Counted from the first letter of the stretch, positions 7,894 through 17,047 are shown. The stretch is DNA of 64,000 nucleotides from Victivallis vadensis (GCF_003096415.1 NZ_QEKH01000001.1:246516-310515), one strand, 5' to 3'. The notes: generated by a model from the letters alone, not told the origin. Numbers and translations: made by a program.

Positions 7894-9693
7894 ATGATCG
7901 CACCGTTTTGCAAACGACTGCTTCTCAGCTGTCTGGCTGTGCTCGTCACCGCCGGAACGGCACTCGCCGCCGACGTCACCATCACGGCGAAAACGCCGGA
8001 TGAACTCCAGCAGAAACTGCTGGAAGCCGCCAAAAACAAGGTGAAAAAAGTCAGGATCGCTCCCGGAGTGATCCGCGGCGGCGCCACCGGCCGGGATCAC
8101 CTGCTGTTCCTGAAAGGGCTTCAGGATATGGAGATTGACGCCACCGGGGTAACGCTGGCCGGCACCGATCCGACCAAAGGCGGGGTATTCCTGCGCGACA
8201 GCCGGAGAGTAACCCTGCGAGGCTTGCTCTACTACAATGAAGTCCCGCCGTTTACGCAGGGGCGCGTGCTGAAATTCGATGAGAAGCAAAGCACGCTGGA
8301 GGTCGAAATCGATGCGGGCTACCCCGCCCCCGATGCCGACAGCGTGGGATATTTGTTCGATCCCGAAACCCGCCGCTGGAAGCCGGGCGTTTACGACATT
8401 TACTACAACAAGGTGTTCAAACGTTCCGGCCGGGTCTACGGCATCCGGGTAAATGCGGATATGCCCGCAAAACTGAAAACTGACCTGACTCCGGGGCGGG
8501 ACCTGATCGCCATCCGGGGGAAACAGGGAAAAATGGCAATCACCTTCGACGTCTGCGAAGGCTGCCGGCTGGAAAAAGTCACCATAAAATCGGCCGGAGT
8601 CTTCGGCGTTCAGGAATCCGGCGGCAACGGCGGAAACTATTACAATTACACCCTGACCTACGGGCCGCGACCGAAAGGCGCGTCAAGCGATCCATTGATC
8701 TCCTCGGTGGCCGACGCGTTCCACTCCGGCGGCGCCCTCAAGGGACCGACGCTCGAAGGCTGCGTGCTCGAAGGAATGTGCGATGACGCGGTGCCGATCC
8801 ATTCCAGCTATGCACTCGTAATGCAGGCCGCGGGGCGCAAACTCTATTACGTCGCCCGGCAGAACGCCAACCAGTTCAAGCCCGGCATGCGCATACGGCT
8901 TTTCGACCCGGAACAGCGTTTTCTCGCGGAAGCCGTCGTCGAAACCACCGGAAAAGCGGAACGGGACTTCCGGCTGCCTCACCTGCCCGCCGACAAGCTC
9001 GTCTACTACCGGCTCGAAAGCGACCGCGACCTGCCGGTGATCCCCGCCGGAGCCCGCCTCAGCACGCCCGACACCGCCGGCAGAGGCTTCGTCGTGCGGA
9101 ACTGCGTGATCCGCAACCACCGGGCCCGGGGCTTCCTGATCAAGGCCGACGACGGCCTGATCGAAAACAATCTCGTCGAAGGCTCCACCGTGGCCGGACT
9201 GATCGCCACGCCGCAATTCGGCTGGAACGAGTCCTGCTACAGCCGGAACCTGACGATCCGCAACAACATTTTCAGGAACACCGCCTATTCGACCGGCGTG
9301 ACCAGACCGGATTCATACGTTCCCGGCGCATTCAGCATCAAATCCGACGCCCCCTCGAAAGGCCCCGCCGGTTACGGCCACCGGAACATCAGAATCATCG
9401 GCAACACCTTTGAGAATCAGGACGGGATGAACATGCACCTTGACAATGTCCAGGACATCCTGATCGAAGGCAACCGCTTCATCCGTCCCCACCGGAACCC
9501 GTGCGACCGCGGCAGGGCGCGCGGCTACAATCCCGACGCCCTGATCTTCGTCGACAATGCCGAACGGGTCACTTTCAGGGACAACCGGGTCGAAGCGCCC
9601 GGCCCCTATTTGAAGAAGCTACTCGAAATCGGCAAAAACACCGCCGACATCACGGACGCCGGGGATGGAATCGTAATCCTGAAGGAGCGCTGA
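7894..9693 (+). CDS. Secreted right-handed beta-helix protein, possible glycan hydrolase or lyase
   Basis: A 599-residue protein with a signal peptide ending at ALAA (about residue 25). Repeated short strands with N-x-I/F patterns (FVVRNCVIRNHRARGFLI, LTIRNNIFRN, IRIIGNTFENQ, ILIEGNRFIRP) fill the second half and mark a parallel beta-helix. GMCDDAVPIH near residue 290 resembles the paired aspartates of GH110 and related alpha-galactosidase helices, but the assignment to GH110 is only a suggestion. It lies 34 bp after the pseudopilin gene in the LacI cassette. Expected location is periplasm or outside the cell. Polysaccharide lyase folds of the same shape are an alternative. Confidence 0.7.
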   Translation: MIAPFCKRLLLSCLAVLVTAGTALAADVTITAKTPDELQQKLLEAAKNKVKKVRIAPGVIRGGATGRDHLLFLKGLQDMEIDATGVTLAGTDPTKGGVFLRDSRRVTLRGLLYYNEVPPFTQGRVLKFDEKQSTLEVEIDAGYPAPDADSVGYLFDPETRRWKPGVYDIYYNKVFKRSGRVYGIRVNADMPAKLKTDLTPGRDLIAIRGKQGKMAITFDVCEGCRLEKVTIKSAGVFGVQESGGNGGNYYNYTLTYGPRPKGASSDPLISSVADAFHSGGALKGPTLEGCVLEGMCDDAVPIHSSYALVMQAAGRKLYYVARQNANQFKPGMRIRLFDPEQRFLAEAVVETTGKAERDFRLPHLPADKLVYYRLESDRDLPVIPAGARLSTPDTAGRGFVVRNCVIRNHRARGFLIKADDGLIENNLVEGSTVAGLIATPQFGWNESCYSRNLTIRNNIFRNTAYSTGVTRPDSYVPGAFSIKSDAPSKGPAGYGHRNIRIIGNTFENQDGMNMHLDNVQDILIEGNRFIRPHRNPCDRGRARGYNPDALIFVDNAERVTFRDNRVEAPGPYLKKLLEIGKNTADITDAGDGIVILKER

Positions 9694-9711
9694 ACGCCAC
9701 CTCCCCGCCGC

Positions 9712-9757
9712 AATTCCGCTTCCGCCGGTTCATTCCGTTCCGGGAGCGGAATTTTCC
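9712..9757 (+). terminator. Terminator-like hairpin between convergent genes
   Basis: AATTCCGCT (9712-9720) pairs with AGCGGAATT (9745-9753) and leads into TTCCTTTT. It lies between the beta-helix gene and the 3' end of rarA. Confidence 0.55.
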
Positions 9758-11046
9758 TTTTGCCGCCGCAGCCGCTCCCAGTAGGCGAGACGGCGGCGGA
9801 TTTCACGCTCGAAGCCGCGCTCGGGGGGATCGTAGAACTTCCGGCGCGCCATTTTATCCGGGAAGTAGTTCTGCCCGGAAAAAGCCTCCGGCGTATCGTG
9901 ATCGTACCGGTAGCCGTCGCCGTAACCGATCGCCTTCATCAGCTTCGTCGGCGCGTTCAGGATATGCGCGGGCGGCGTCAGCGAACCGTACTTTTTCGCG
10001 GCCTCCTGCGCCAGGCCCCACGCTTTGTAGGCGCTGTTCGACTTCGGGGCGGTGCCGAGATAGATCACCAGTTCCGCGATCGCCAGTTCGCCTTCCGGGG
10101 ACCCGAGCCGCTCATAGGCATCCCACGCCGCGATCGCCATCGGCAGCGCCTGCGGATCGGCCAGGCTCACATCCTCCATCGCGAACCGGGTCAGGCGACG
10201 CAGCAGGAAAAGCGGGTCCTCGCCGCCGGCCAGCATCCGCGCCGCCCAGTAAAGCGCGGCGTCGGTATCGGAGCCGCGCAGCGATTTATGCAGTGCGCTG
10301 ATCAGATTGTAATGTCCCTCGCGGTCCTTGTCGTACACGGGAGCGCGCTGCTGCACGATCTTCAGCACGCCGGCGGCGTCCAGCGTCCGCCCCGCCGGGG
10401 TCAGGTCGAACACGCTTTCGAGCAGGTTGATCAGGTAGCGTCCGTCGCCGTCTGCAAGCTCGATCAGCGTCTTTCGCCCCTCCTCCGAAACCGGCAGCGG
10501 ACGATCCAGAATCCGTTCCGCCCGCCGGACGATCTCCGCCAGAGCCTCCGCATTCAACGGATTCATCACAAATACCTTGCAGCGCGACAGCAGGGCGCTG
10601 TTCAACTCAAAAGAGGGATTTTCGGTGGTTGCGCCGACCAGAATCACCGTGCCGTTTTCCACATAGGGCAGAAAGCCGTCCTGTTGCGCCCGGTTGAAGC
10701 GGTGAATCTCATCGATGAACAGCAGCGTCCCCTCCCCGCAGCTCCGCCGCTTCCCCGCCACCTCGAAGGCTTTGCGCAAATCCGCGATGCCGGAGAACAC
10801 CGCCGACAGCGCGACGAAGTGGAGGCTGGTCCGGGTCGCCATGATCCGGGCCAGCGTGGTCTTGCCGCAGCCGGGAGGCCCCCACAGAATAAAACTGGCC
10901 AGCCGCCCGGAATCGATCATCCGCCGCAGCGGCGCATCGGGCCCGAGCAGATGATCCTGCCCGACGATTTCGTCGAGCGACGCGGGCCTCATCCGGTCCG
11001 CCAGCGGCCGCCCCACCCCGGCGGAAAACAGTGTCTCTTCTTCCAT
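9730..11046 (-). CDS. rarA: Replication-associated recombination protein A
   Basis: A 438-residue AAA+ ATPase of the RarA/MgsA/WRNIP1 family, which acts at stalled replication forks. The N-terminus reads PLADRMRPASLDEIVGQDHL, Walker A is GPPGCGKTT near residue 55 and Walker B LLFIDEIHRF near residue 108. The C-terminal tetramerisation region contains LPMAIAAWDAYERLGSPEGE. The length is typical. AAGGAG precedes the ATG. It is transcribed divergently from the EamA transporter gene, with a long dyad (11079-11115) between them. Confidence 0.95.
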   Translation of the reverse strand: MEEETLFSAGVGRPLADRMRPASLDEIVGQDHLLGPDAPLRRMIDSGRLASFILWGPPGCGKTTLARIMATRTSLHFVALSAVFSGIADLRKAFEVAGKRRSCGEGTLLFIDEIHRFNRAQQDGFLPYVENGTVILVGATTENPSFELNSALLSRCKVFVMNPLNAEALAEIVRRAERILDRPLPVSEEGRKTLIELADGDGRYLINLLESVFDLTPAGRTLDAAGVLKIVQQRAPVYDKDREGHYNLISALHKSLRGSDTDAALYWAARMLAGGEDPLFLLRRLTRFAMEDVSLADPQALPMAIAAWDAYERLGSPEGELAIAELVIYLGTAPKSNSAYKAWGLAQEAAKKYGSLTPPAHILNAPTKLMKAIGYGDGYRYDHDTPEAFSGQNYFPDKMARRKFYDPPERGFEREIRRRLAYWERLRRQKENSAPGTE

Positions 11047-11078
11047 TGCTTCAGCGTCTCCTTATGGATAATCTACCA

Positions 11079-11115
11079 CCAAACCTGAAATATTCCAGTT
11101 GCTTTTCAGGTTTGG
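11079..11115. promoter_or_regulatory. 12-bp perfect dyad in the rarA/EamA divergent region
   Basis: CCAAACCTGAAA (11079-11090) is repeated inverted as TTTCAGGTTTGG (11104-11115), 13 bp apart. The right arm lies in the -35/-10 region of the EamA gene promoter, so it is placed as an operator. Left-right symmetry spans 37 bp. Confidence 0.6.
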
Positions 11116-11127
11116 AGCCGGTATATT
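11099..11127 (+). promoter_or_regulatory. Promoter of the EamA transporter gene
   Basis: TTGCTT (11099-11104), 17 bp, TATATT (11122-11127), 28 bp before the ATG at 11156. Confidence 0.7.
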
Positions 11128-11155
11128 ATCGTTCTTTCAATTTCGGAACGGGATC

Positions 11156-12091
11156 ATGACGATATCGCAATGCAAGGGGATCGGCTGGGCTCTGGTCAGT
11201 GTTTTCTTCTGGGGGACCATGTTCCCGGTCGGCCGTTTTCTGGTCGCGGGCGGCCGCATGGACCCGGCGGTGCTGGGGTTGCTCCGCTTCGCGATCGGCG
11301 GCGCTTTGCTCTTCGGCGCCGGGATGCTGATCTGCCGGGAAAGGATGTTCCAACTCCGGCGCGCCGACTGGCTCCGGCTGCCGTTTCAGGGGCTGGTCGG
11401 AGCCGCGCTGATGGCGCTGTTCCTTTTCGTCGCCCAGCGCGAAGTCCCCGTGATCAACGCTTCGATGCTCGAAGCGATCGTGCCGCTGCAGATTTTCGTG
11501 ATCGGCCTCTGCTGCGGCCGCCGGAGTTCGCTGCTGCAGTTCGCGGGGCTGGCGGCCGGCTTTATCGGCTGTTTGCTGGTGCTGCGCATTCTCTCCGCCG
11601 ACGGCATCGCGCTGAAATCATTGAAATTCGGCGATCTGCTGATTTTCCTCTCCGGCCTCTGCTGGGCGGTCTACACGGTCTGGGGGCGCGAGGCGAGCAA
11701 CCGGCTCGGCGGATGGGTGTTCAGCAGCTGGACCGTGCTGTGGGGCGCGGCATGGCTGGGAGTTTATCTGTGCTTTCAGCCCGGCCCCCTCCGCTGGCCC
11801 TCCGGCTGGATCAGCTGGGGCTGGGTCATCTACTTCGCCATCGGCCCGACCGCCCTCGCTTTCTACGGCTGGAACCGGGCGCAGCATTATATTTCACTGG
11901 CGCTGCTCGGTTTGAACGAATATTTCGTGCCGATGTTGGCCGCCGCGTTCGGCTTTCTGTTTCTCGGAGAACGCATCACGCCGCTGCAGCTGCTCGGCTC
12001 CGTGGTGATCATCGGAGCGGTGCTGATCGAGCCGGACCTTTTGCCGCGGAAGCAAAAATCCCCGGAAGCGCCGCCTCCGGGGATTCGCTGA
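11156..12091 (+). CDS. EamA/DMT-family transporter
   Basis: A 311-residue membrane protein with ten hydrophobic segments and two EamA repeats (VSVFFWGTMFPVGRF near residue 15; LSGLCWAVYTVWGRE near residue 160). The drug/metabolite transporter superfamily moves amino acids, sugars or metabolites, and the substrate cannot be predicted here. The start at 11156 is chosen because the frame's earlier start codons lie inside the promoter. A dyad over the promoter suggests dedicated repression. Its 3' end carries, on the other strand, the terminator of the tiny gene at 12093-12191. Confidence 0.85.
   Translation: MTISQCKGIGWALVSVFFWGTMFPVGRFLVAGGRMDPAVLGLLRFAIGGALLFGAGMLICRERMFQLRRADWLRLPFQGLVGAALMALFLFVAQREVPVINASMLEAIVPLQIFVIGLCCGRRSSLLQFAGLAAGFIGCLLVLRILSADGIALKSLKFGDLLIFLSGLCWAVYTVWGREASNRLGGWVFSSWTVLWGAAWLGVYLCFQPGPLRWPSGWISWGWVIYFAIGPTALAFYGWNRAQHYISLALLGLNEYFVPMLAAAFGFLFLGERITPLQLLGSVVIIGAVLIEPDLLPRKQKSPEAPPPGIR
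12054..12085 (-). terminator. Rho-independent terminator of the 32-residue gene
   Basis: On the minus strand AATCCCCGGA (12085-12076) pairs with TCCGGGGATT (12066-12057) and runs into TTTTTG. It overlaps the last codons of the opposing EamA gene. Confidence 0.8.
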
Positions 12092-12092
12092 A

Positions 12093-12191
12093 TCAGGCGT
12101 TCTTCTTCGCCCTTTTTTCCGCCCGCTTTTCTTTCAGCGTCTTGGTCGGTTCTTTCTTGGTTTCCTTCTTCATGTCTCTGCTTTTGCTCAT
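12093..12191 (-). CDS. Tiny Lys/Glu-rich protein, 32 residues
   Basis: An open frame of 32 codons encodes MSKSRDMKKETKK followed by EPTKTLKEKRAEKRAKKNA. It has a perfect AGGAGGT ribosome-binding site (12203-12197) 5 nt before the ATG and a strong terminator right after the stop. About half of the residues are Lys, Arg or Glu, giving a basic, probably helical or disordered peptide of the kind that binds RNA or ribosomes. The family is not recognised. The signals around it are better than those of most genes here, so it is very likely translated. Confidence 0.8.
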   Translation of the reverse strand: MSKSRDMKKETKKEPTKTLKEKRAEKRAKKNA

Positions 12192-12222
12192 ACCGCACCT
12201 CCTTTGGTAGTTGGTTGCCTGA

Positions 12223-12678
12223 TCAGAAGTCCAACTTGAAATAGTTGAACAAATGGGTTTTCCGCCAGCCCAGCGATTCGTAGAACTTCATCGCCGGCAA
12301 ATTCTTATCGTCGCAGTTGAGCTGCATCCGGGTTGCTCCCCGCCGGTGCGCCCACTCCGCGGCGGCCTCCAGCAGCAGCCGGCCGATCCCGCGCCCCCGG
12401 CATTCCGGGGCCAGCACCAGGTCCTCGACATGGCAGGAGTACGCCCCCTGCGCGGTCGAGACCAGCAGTTGAAGTCCGCACAACCCGACCGGCCTGCCGC
12501 CGAGTTCCGCGACCAGCAGCTCCGCCAGCGGCGAATCGAGCATCAGCTTCAGCCCGGCGACCTGCCGCGCGGTATCCGGCTTAAAATCCTGCTCGATTTC
12601 AAACAGCAAGTCTAACAGGGTGCTCAACTCCGGCAGCTCTCCGGGCCGGGCGGAGCGGATCGTCACTTCCTCCGGCAT
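12223..12678 (-). CDS. GNAT-family N-acetyltransferase
   Basis: A 151-residue acetyl-CoA-dependent acetyltransferase. The acetyl-CoA loop reads APECRGRGIGRLLL near residue 88, and FYESLGWRK near residue 133 is the conserved C-terminal motif. The start at 12678 is used because its ribosome-binding site AGGTGA overlaps the stop of the upstream acetylesterase gene, 5 bp away, which implies coupled translation. A longer frame without a site exists and is rejected. The substrate is unknown. Confidence 0.88.
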   Translation of the reverse strand: MPEEVTIRSARPGELPELSTLLDLLFEIEQDFKPDTARQVAGLKLMLDSPLAELLVAELGGRPVGLCGLQLLVSTAQGAYSCHVEDLVLAPECRGRGIGRLLLEAAAEWAHRRGATRMQLNCDDKNLPAMKFYESLGWRKTHLFNYFKLDF

Positions 12679-12682
12679 AAGC

Positions 12683-14635
12683 TCACCTCGGGAACCGGTC
12701 CGTCCGGAACGGGGTTGCAGGCAAGCCCGCACTGTTGTACAGATTCGCCTCTTCCGGATTGTCCGCCCAGGCATACCGCACCGCGACCGGATCGCTGACC
12801 TCCGGCGAGGACACCCGCACCGAATTTTCCACGATCTGCGCTTCTGCCTCCTTGAACACGCCGTCGGCTCCGGCGATCACAAACCCCTTCAACCCGGTTC
12901 CGTGCGCGGTCAGACCGCTCCCGATATGGTCGAACCAGACCCGGATCGCTTCCGCTTCGCGCACCATCTCCCGGTACACCGGCCCGGAGCCGATCACCGG
13001 CTGCCGGTAAGCCTGTTCCAGCGCCGCCAGCGCCAGCCGCTCGCCGACCTCCGCCTTGCGGCGGGGATGAATATCGGCAGCCTCGCCCAGGTCCAGCGCA
13101 GACGCGGCCAGATTGCCGGTCGCCTGCGCGGCGCGGCTCTGCGCCTCCCGGATATAGGGCCACGCGGCAGCATCGTCATAATCGGCGGGATTCCGGAAAC
13201 CGGCCAGCAGCACCTGCAGGAACGGGAAATCCCCCTGTCCCCAGCGAAAACGCCAGTCGGCGATCAGATCGCGCATCAGCCGTTCGTAATACTCCGGCGC
13301 GCTCTCGTTGGATTCGCCCTGATACCAGATCACGCCCCGCATCGCCATCGGAATCAGCGGCCGGATCATATTGTCGAACAACATACAGTAGCTGTTCGGA
13401 TTGCCCGGCCCCATCGCCTCTTTCAGCGCATCGACCCTCGGATATTCAAACTCCGGCTTGAATTTCCACACGCCGCCCAGCGCGACCGGAGCGCGCTCCT
13501 CGCCCGCCGGCGCAATCCACATCTTATCCGCCGCGCCGTGCAACCCGCCGTTGTAGACAAACGAGTAGTTTCTCACCGCGATCACCGCCCTGCCCGCCTT
13601 GACCAGTTCCGCCGGAATCCGGTAGCACCGGGGAACGGCCCAATGCTTCGTTTCATATCCCTGCCCGGTGCGCCCGATCTCGACGCCGTTGAAATAGGTC
13701 ACGTCATGCTTGTCGATCGCGCAGAGGCTGAGCACCAGCTCACTCCCCTGCCACGCGGCCGGGATTTCGATTTCGCGCCGGAACCAGACCACGCCGTTGA
13801 TGTCGAGGCCGAGGTCTTTCCAGAAGCAGGGCAATTTCCCGGTCCGCCAGCCGGAATCGTCGAATTCCGGCGACGCCCAGCCGTCGGTCACTCCCCGGTT
13901 TTCCGGTTCCGGCGGCAGGATCCGACGGAACCACGCCAGCTCTCCCCCCGGACAATGCTCCACGGAAAGCTCCTCGGCGGAAAGCGATTCCCACATGCCG
14001 GGAGCGTTGAGATTCCGCTCGTAAGCCTCCACCCTCGCCGCAAAATCCGGATTCCGGACCAGCGTTTCGCGGCTGGTCCACGCTTCGGCGACCGTGCCGC
14101 CCCAGTTGGAGGAGACGATCCCGACCGGCACATTCAGCTCCCGGTGCAGCTTGCGCGCGAAGAAATATCCGACCGCAGACCATCCGGCGACGCATTCCGG
14201 CCCCGCCACCTGCCAGTCGGCAGCGACATCGGCCATCGGAACAGGCTGCGCCCGCTGCGGCACGGTCAGCATGCGCAGCTGGGGCAGCTTTCCGGCTTCC
14301 GCCCGCACCGCTTCGCACTTCGACGGCAGCTCTTCGATTTTCAATTCCATGTTGGATTGTCCGCTCGCGATCCAGACCTCTCCGACGAGGATGTCGGAAT
14401 AGGCGACCGTCTCTCCGGAACTTTTCACCCGCACTTCCAGCTTCAGCGGCCCGCCCGCCGGGCGCGGCGGGAAGCGGAACACGAACCTGCCGTCGTCTCC
14501 GGCCCGTGCCACTGCCGGAACGCCGCCCAGACTGCCTTCCACAATTTCAAAAGGTTCCGTCCACCCCCAGACCGGAATCGCCCGATTCCGCTGCAGGACG
14601 GCGTGATTGCCGAACAACTTCGATAGCTTCAACAT
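12683..14635 (-). CDS. Cytoplasmic sialate O-acetylesterase-like protein (SASA domain)
   Basis: A 650-residue member of the SASA/sialate O-acetylesterase family, which removes O-acetyl groups from sialic acids or xylan-type sugars. The nucleophile motif GQSNME sits near residue 100, and VIWYQGESNES near residue 425 matches a second family block. DIHPRRKAEVGERLA near residue 530 carries the Asp-x-x-His pair. There is no signal peptide, unlike its paralogue at 48749, so it would act on imported sugars. GAGGT precedes the ATG at 14635 at a 6-7 nt distance. It is cotranscribed with the GNAT gene. Confidence 0.88.
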   Translation of the reverse strand: MLKLSKLFGNHAVLQRNRAIPVWGWTEPFEIVEGSLGGVPAVARAGDDGRFVFRFPPRPAGGPLKLEVRVKSSGETVAYSDILVGEVWIASGQSNMELKIEELPSKCEAVRAEAGKLPQLRMLTVPQRAQPVPMADVAADWQVAGPECVAGWSAVGYFFARKLHRELNVPVGIVSSNWGGTVAEAWTSRETLVRNPDFAARVEAYERNLNAPGMWESLSAEELSVEHCPGGELAWFRRILPPEPENRGVTDGWASPEFDDSGWRTGKLPCFWKDLGLDINGVVWFRREIEIPAAWQGSELVLSLCAIDKHDVTYFNGVEIGRTGQGYETKHWAVPRCYRIPAELVKAGRAVIAVRNYSFVYNGGLHGAADKMWIAPAGEERAPVALGGVWKFKPEFEYPRVDALKEAMGPGNPNSYCMLFDNMIRPLIPMAMRGVIWYQGESNESAPEYYERLMRDLIADWRFRWGQGDFPFLQVLLAGFRNPADYDDAAAWPYIREAQSRAAQATGNLAASALDLGEAADIHPRRKAEVGERLALAALEQAYRQPVIGSGPVYREMVREAEAIRVWFDHIGSGLTAHGTGLKGFVIAGADGVFKEAEAQIVENSVRVSSPEVSDPVAVRYAWADNPEEANLYNSAGLPATPFRTDRFPR

Positions 14636-14684
14636 TTTCAACCTCAAACATCAGAAAAACACCTTCTCCACTTGCGGAAAAGAG

Positions 14685-14712
14685 AATATACGCTGTTAAA
14701 TCTATAATACAA
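14685..14712 (-). promoter_or_regulatory. Promoter of the acetylesterase-GNAT operon
   Basis: On the minus strand TTGTAT (14712-14707), 16 bp, TATATT (14690-14685), about 50 bp before the ATG. Confidence 0.55.
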
Positions 14713-14821
14713 TGGGAAAAAAGCAAGCAGATCATTTGTAAAAACGAAATATTAACCTATTTTAATAAGCAAGACATCCGGAAGGGCGGCCCTTCGTAAC
14801 CGGTTCTTCCAACAACGCTGA

Positions 14822-15679
14822 ATGATTGAAATGAACCACTGGAAACTCGACAACATTTTCGAATGCCTGCGGCAGGCGGGTGCTGTCGCGCTCAAATTCC
14901 GTTGCGCTGCCGAGGTGGCGTTGAAGCCGGACCACACGGTCGTCACCATCGCCGACCGTGAAATCGAAGCGATGCTGGCCGCAAAATTCAACCGCCCCGA
15001 AGCCGGTTGCTATATGATCGGCGAAGAGAGCATCGCCGAATGTTCCGAAGCCTACCTGCAGGAAGCATTCCGGAACCTCTGCTACGTCGTCGACCCCATC
15101 GACGGCACCGCGCCCTACTCCACAGATGTTCCGCTATGGGGAATTTCAATCGGCCTGATGGAGAACGGCGTACTCACGGAAGGAGCAATCTACCTGCCCG
15201 GCCCCGATGAAGCCCTCGTCAGTTGCCGAGGGACCATCTGGAGCGCCAAAAGGCTTCAGGGAAATTCTCCTGAAGTGGCGCCGTTTGAAGCGGTCCGCAC
15301 ACCGCTCGGCCAGGCCGGGCACATCAGCGTCGGCCAGTTTGCGGCCAAGCACTGGGACATCCGGCTCCCCAACCAGATTTTCGCGTGGTCCAGCTGTGTC
15401 GGCTCCGGTTATTATCTGTTGAAGGGGCTGTTGCTGGCCTACGTGCTGCGCAGCAAGCTCTGGGATCTGGCGGGCGTGATGCCGCTGGTGAAAGCGGCGG
15501 GCTTTGAAGCGCGTTTCCCGGATGGCGCCCCATTCGATTTCCGGATCGCGTCAGGCGGCCAGTTTGCATTGGATGCCGCCGGCCCGCACCGCTGGCGCCT
15601 CAATGACGATCTGATAATCGCACCGGACCGCGAAGCGATCGACTACATCCGCAATCATGTAACACTCATTCAAGTATAA
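14822..15679 (+). CDS. Inositol monophosphatase-family phosphatase
   Basis: A 285-residue member of the Mg-dependent inositol monophosphatase / CysQ / FBPase superfamily. GEESI (near residue 67) and DPIDGTAPYSTDVPLWG (near residue 91) carry the metal-binding Glu, Asp, Ile, Asp, Gly, Thr cluster, and LWDLAGVMPLVKAAG near residue 215 carries the third metal Asp. The family includes inositol-1-phosphatase, 3'-phosphoadenosine phosphatase and histidinol phosphatase, so the substrate is open. No strong ribosome-binding site is seen; the start could be 14822 or 14831. The rimO gene follows after 9 bp. Confidence 0.82.
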   Translation: MIEMNHWKLDNIFECLRQAGAVALKFRCAAEVALKPDHTVVTIADREIEAMLAAKFNRPEAGCYMIGEESIAECSEAYLQEAFRNLCYVVDPIDGTAPYSTDVPLWGISIGLMENGVLTEGAIYLPGPDEALVSCRGTIWSAKRLQGNSPEVAPFEAVRTPLGQAGHISVGQFAAKHWDIRLPNQIFAWSSCVGSGYYLLKGLLLAYVLRSKLWDLAGVMPLVKAAGFEARFPDGAPFDFRIASGGQFALDAAGPHRWRLNDDLIIAPDREAIDYIRNHVTLIQV

Positions 15680-15688
15680 AGAGTCCTC

Positions 15689-17047
15689 ATGTCAACAGCA
15701 AAAAATATCCCTGCCCAAGCCGGAACCGCCCTCTATCTGGTCAGCCTCGGCTGTTCTAAAAATCTGGTGGACACGGAAGTGATCGCCGGCACCTTGCTCA
15801 CCTCGGGGCGCACGCTCGCTTTCGAGCCGGACGAGGCGGACTTGTACGTGATCAACACCTGCGCCTTCATCCCCGCCGCCCGCGACGAAGCTCGCGAAGC
15901 GATCGAAGACGGCATCGTCTGGAAACAGGAAAAGCCGGGACGGCTGCTGGTAGTCGCCGGCTGCCTGACCGAGTGGGACAAAGACGGTTCCGTCCGTAAG
16001 GAATACCCCGAGGTCGATCTGTGGACCGGAGTCAATCAGGTTGCGGAGATCGCCAGACTGCTCGACCGCCAAAGCACGCTTCCTGAGAATGCGGAAGAAC
16101 CGGTTTATCTTTACGACGACTGCACGCCGCGCCTGCAGCTCACCCTGCCGCACCTCGCCTATCTGAAAATCGCGGACGGCTGCAACAACCGCTGTACCTA
16201 TTGCAGCATTCCGGGAATCCGCGGCCGGCTCCGTACCCGGCCGATGGAATCGGTGGTCCGGGAGGCCCGCAACCTGATCGAAGGCGGAGTGCGGGAACTG
16301 CTGGTGATCGCTCAGGATATCACGGTCTACGGCAATGACCGCCCGGAATCCGGCGACACGCTGGCCAGACTGCTGACCGCCCTGAATGCGCTGGAAGGCA
16401 ACTTCGTAATCCGGCTGCTCTATACTCATCCGGCCCACTATACGGAGGAATTCATCGACTTCATGGCGCGGGGAAACACCAAAGTGCTGCCCTATCTGGA
16501 CATCCCGCTGCAGCACATCTCCGACCGAATCCTGAAACAGATGAACCGCCACGTGACCCGGAAGCAGACCGAAGAACTCCTGACGAAACTGCGCGAGCGG
16601 ATTCCCGGCCTGACCTTGCGCACCACTTTCATCACCGGCTTCCCCGGCGAGACGGAGGAGGAATATCAGGAACTCAAAAGTTTTGCAAAGAAATTCAAGT
16701 TCGAACGCTGCGGCGTCTTTCCCTATTCGCCTGAACCGAGAACTCCGGCCGCCGCCTTCCCGGATCAGGTTCCGGCGGAGCTTGCGGAACAGCGTTCCAC
16801 GGAACTGATGAAGCAGCAGATTTCGATCATGAAAAAGCTCAGTAAAAATCAGGTCGGCAAAACAGTCCGGGTGCTGGTGGATGATGTGGATGAAAACGGA
16901 GCGGTCGCGCGCGGGGCAATGGACGCGCCCGAAATCGACAATGTGATCTATATCCCCAAACCGAAACGGCTTAAACCGGGAAAGTTCTGCCTGGTGAAAA
17001 TCACCGGTACGGACGGCTGCGACCTGATTGCGGAACTGGTGAAATAA
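15689..17047 (+). CDS. rimO: Ribosomal protein S12 methylthiotransferase
   Basis: A 452-residue radical SAM methylthiotransferase that modifies an aspartate of ribosomal protein S12. The UPF0004 domain begins YLVSLGCSKNLVDTE (residue 16) with three cluster cysteines in SLGC, NTCAF and VAGCLTE. The radical SAM motif is CNNRCTYC near residue 165, followed by PGIRGRLRTRP, and a TRAM domain closes the protein. SLGCSKNLVDTE and IPGIRGRLR favour RimO over MiaB. It probably shares an operon with the phosphatase upstream and pgsA downstream. Confidence 0.95.
   Translation: MSTAKNIPAQAGTALYLVSLGCSKNLVDTEVIAGTLLTSGRTLAFEPDEADLYVINTCAFIPAARDEAREAIEDGIVWKQEKPGRLLVVAGCLTEWDKDGSVRKEYPEVDLWTGVNQVAEIARLLDRQSTLPENAEEPVYLYDDCTPRLQLTLPHLAYLKIADGCNNRCTYCSIPGIRGRLRTRPMESVVREARNLIEGGVRELLVIAQDITVYGNDRPESGDTLARLLTALNALEGNFVIRLLYTHPAHYTEEFIDFMARGNTKVLPYLDIPLQHISDRILKQMNRHVTRKQTEELLTKLRERIPGLTLRTTFITGFPGETEEEYQELKSFAKKFKFERCGVFPYSPEPRTPAAAFPDQVPAELAEQRSTELMKQQISIMKKLSKNQVGKTVRVLVDDVDENGAVARGAMDAPEIDNVIYIPKPKRLKPGKFCLVKITGTDGCDLIAELVK

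Noticed and set aside
12060..12082. Terminator of the EamA gene on the plus strand
   Set aside because: The hairpin lies inside its coding end and no T run follows on the plus strand; it is a minus-strand terminator instead.
12620..14626. A 668-codon plus-strand frame
   Set aside because: It mirrors the acetylesterase gene, is rich in Arg/Pro/His and lacks recognisable domains.
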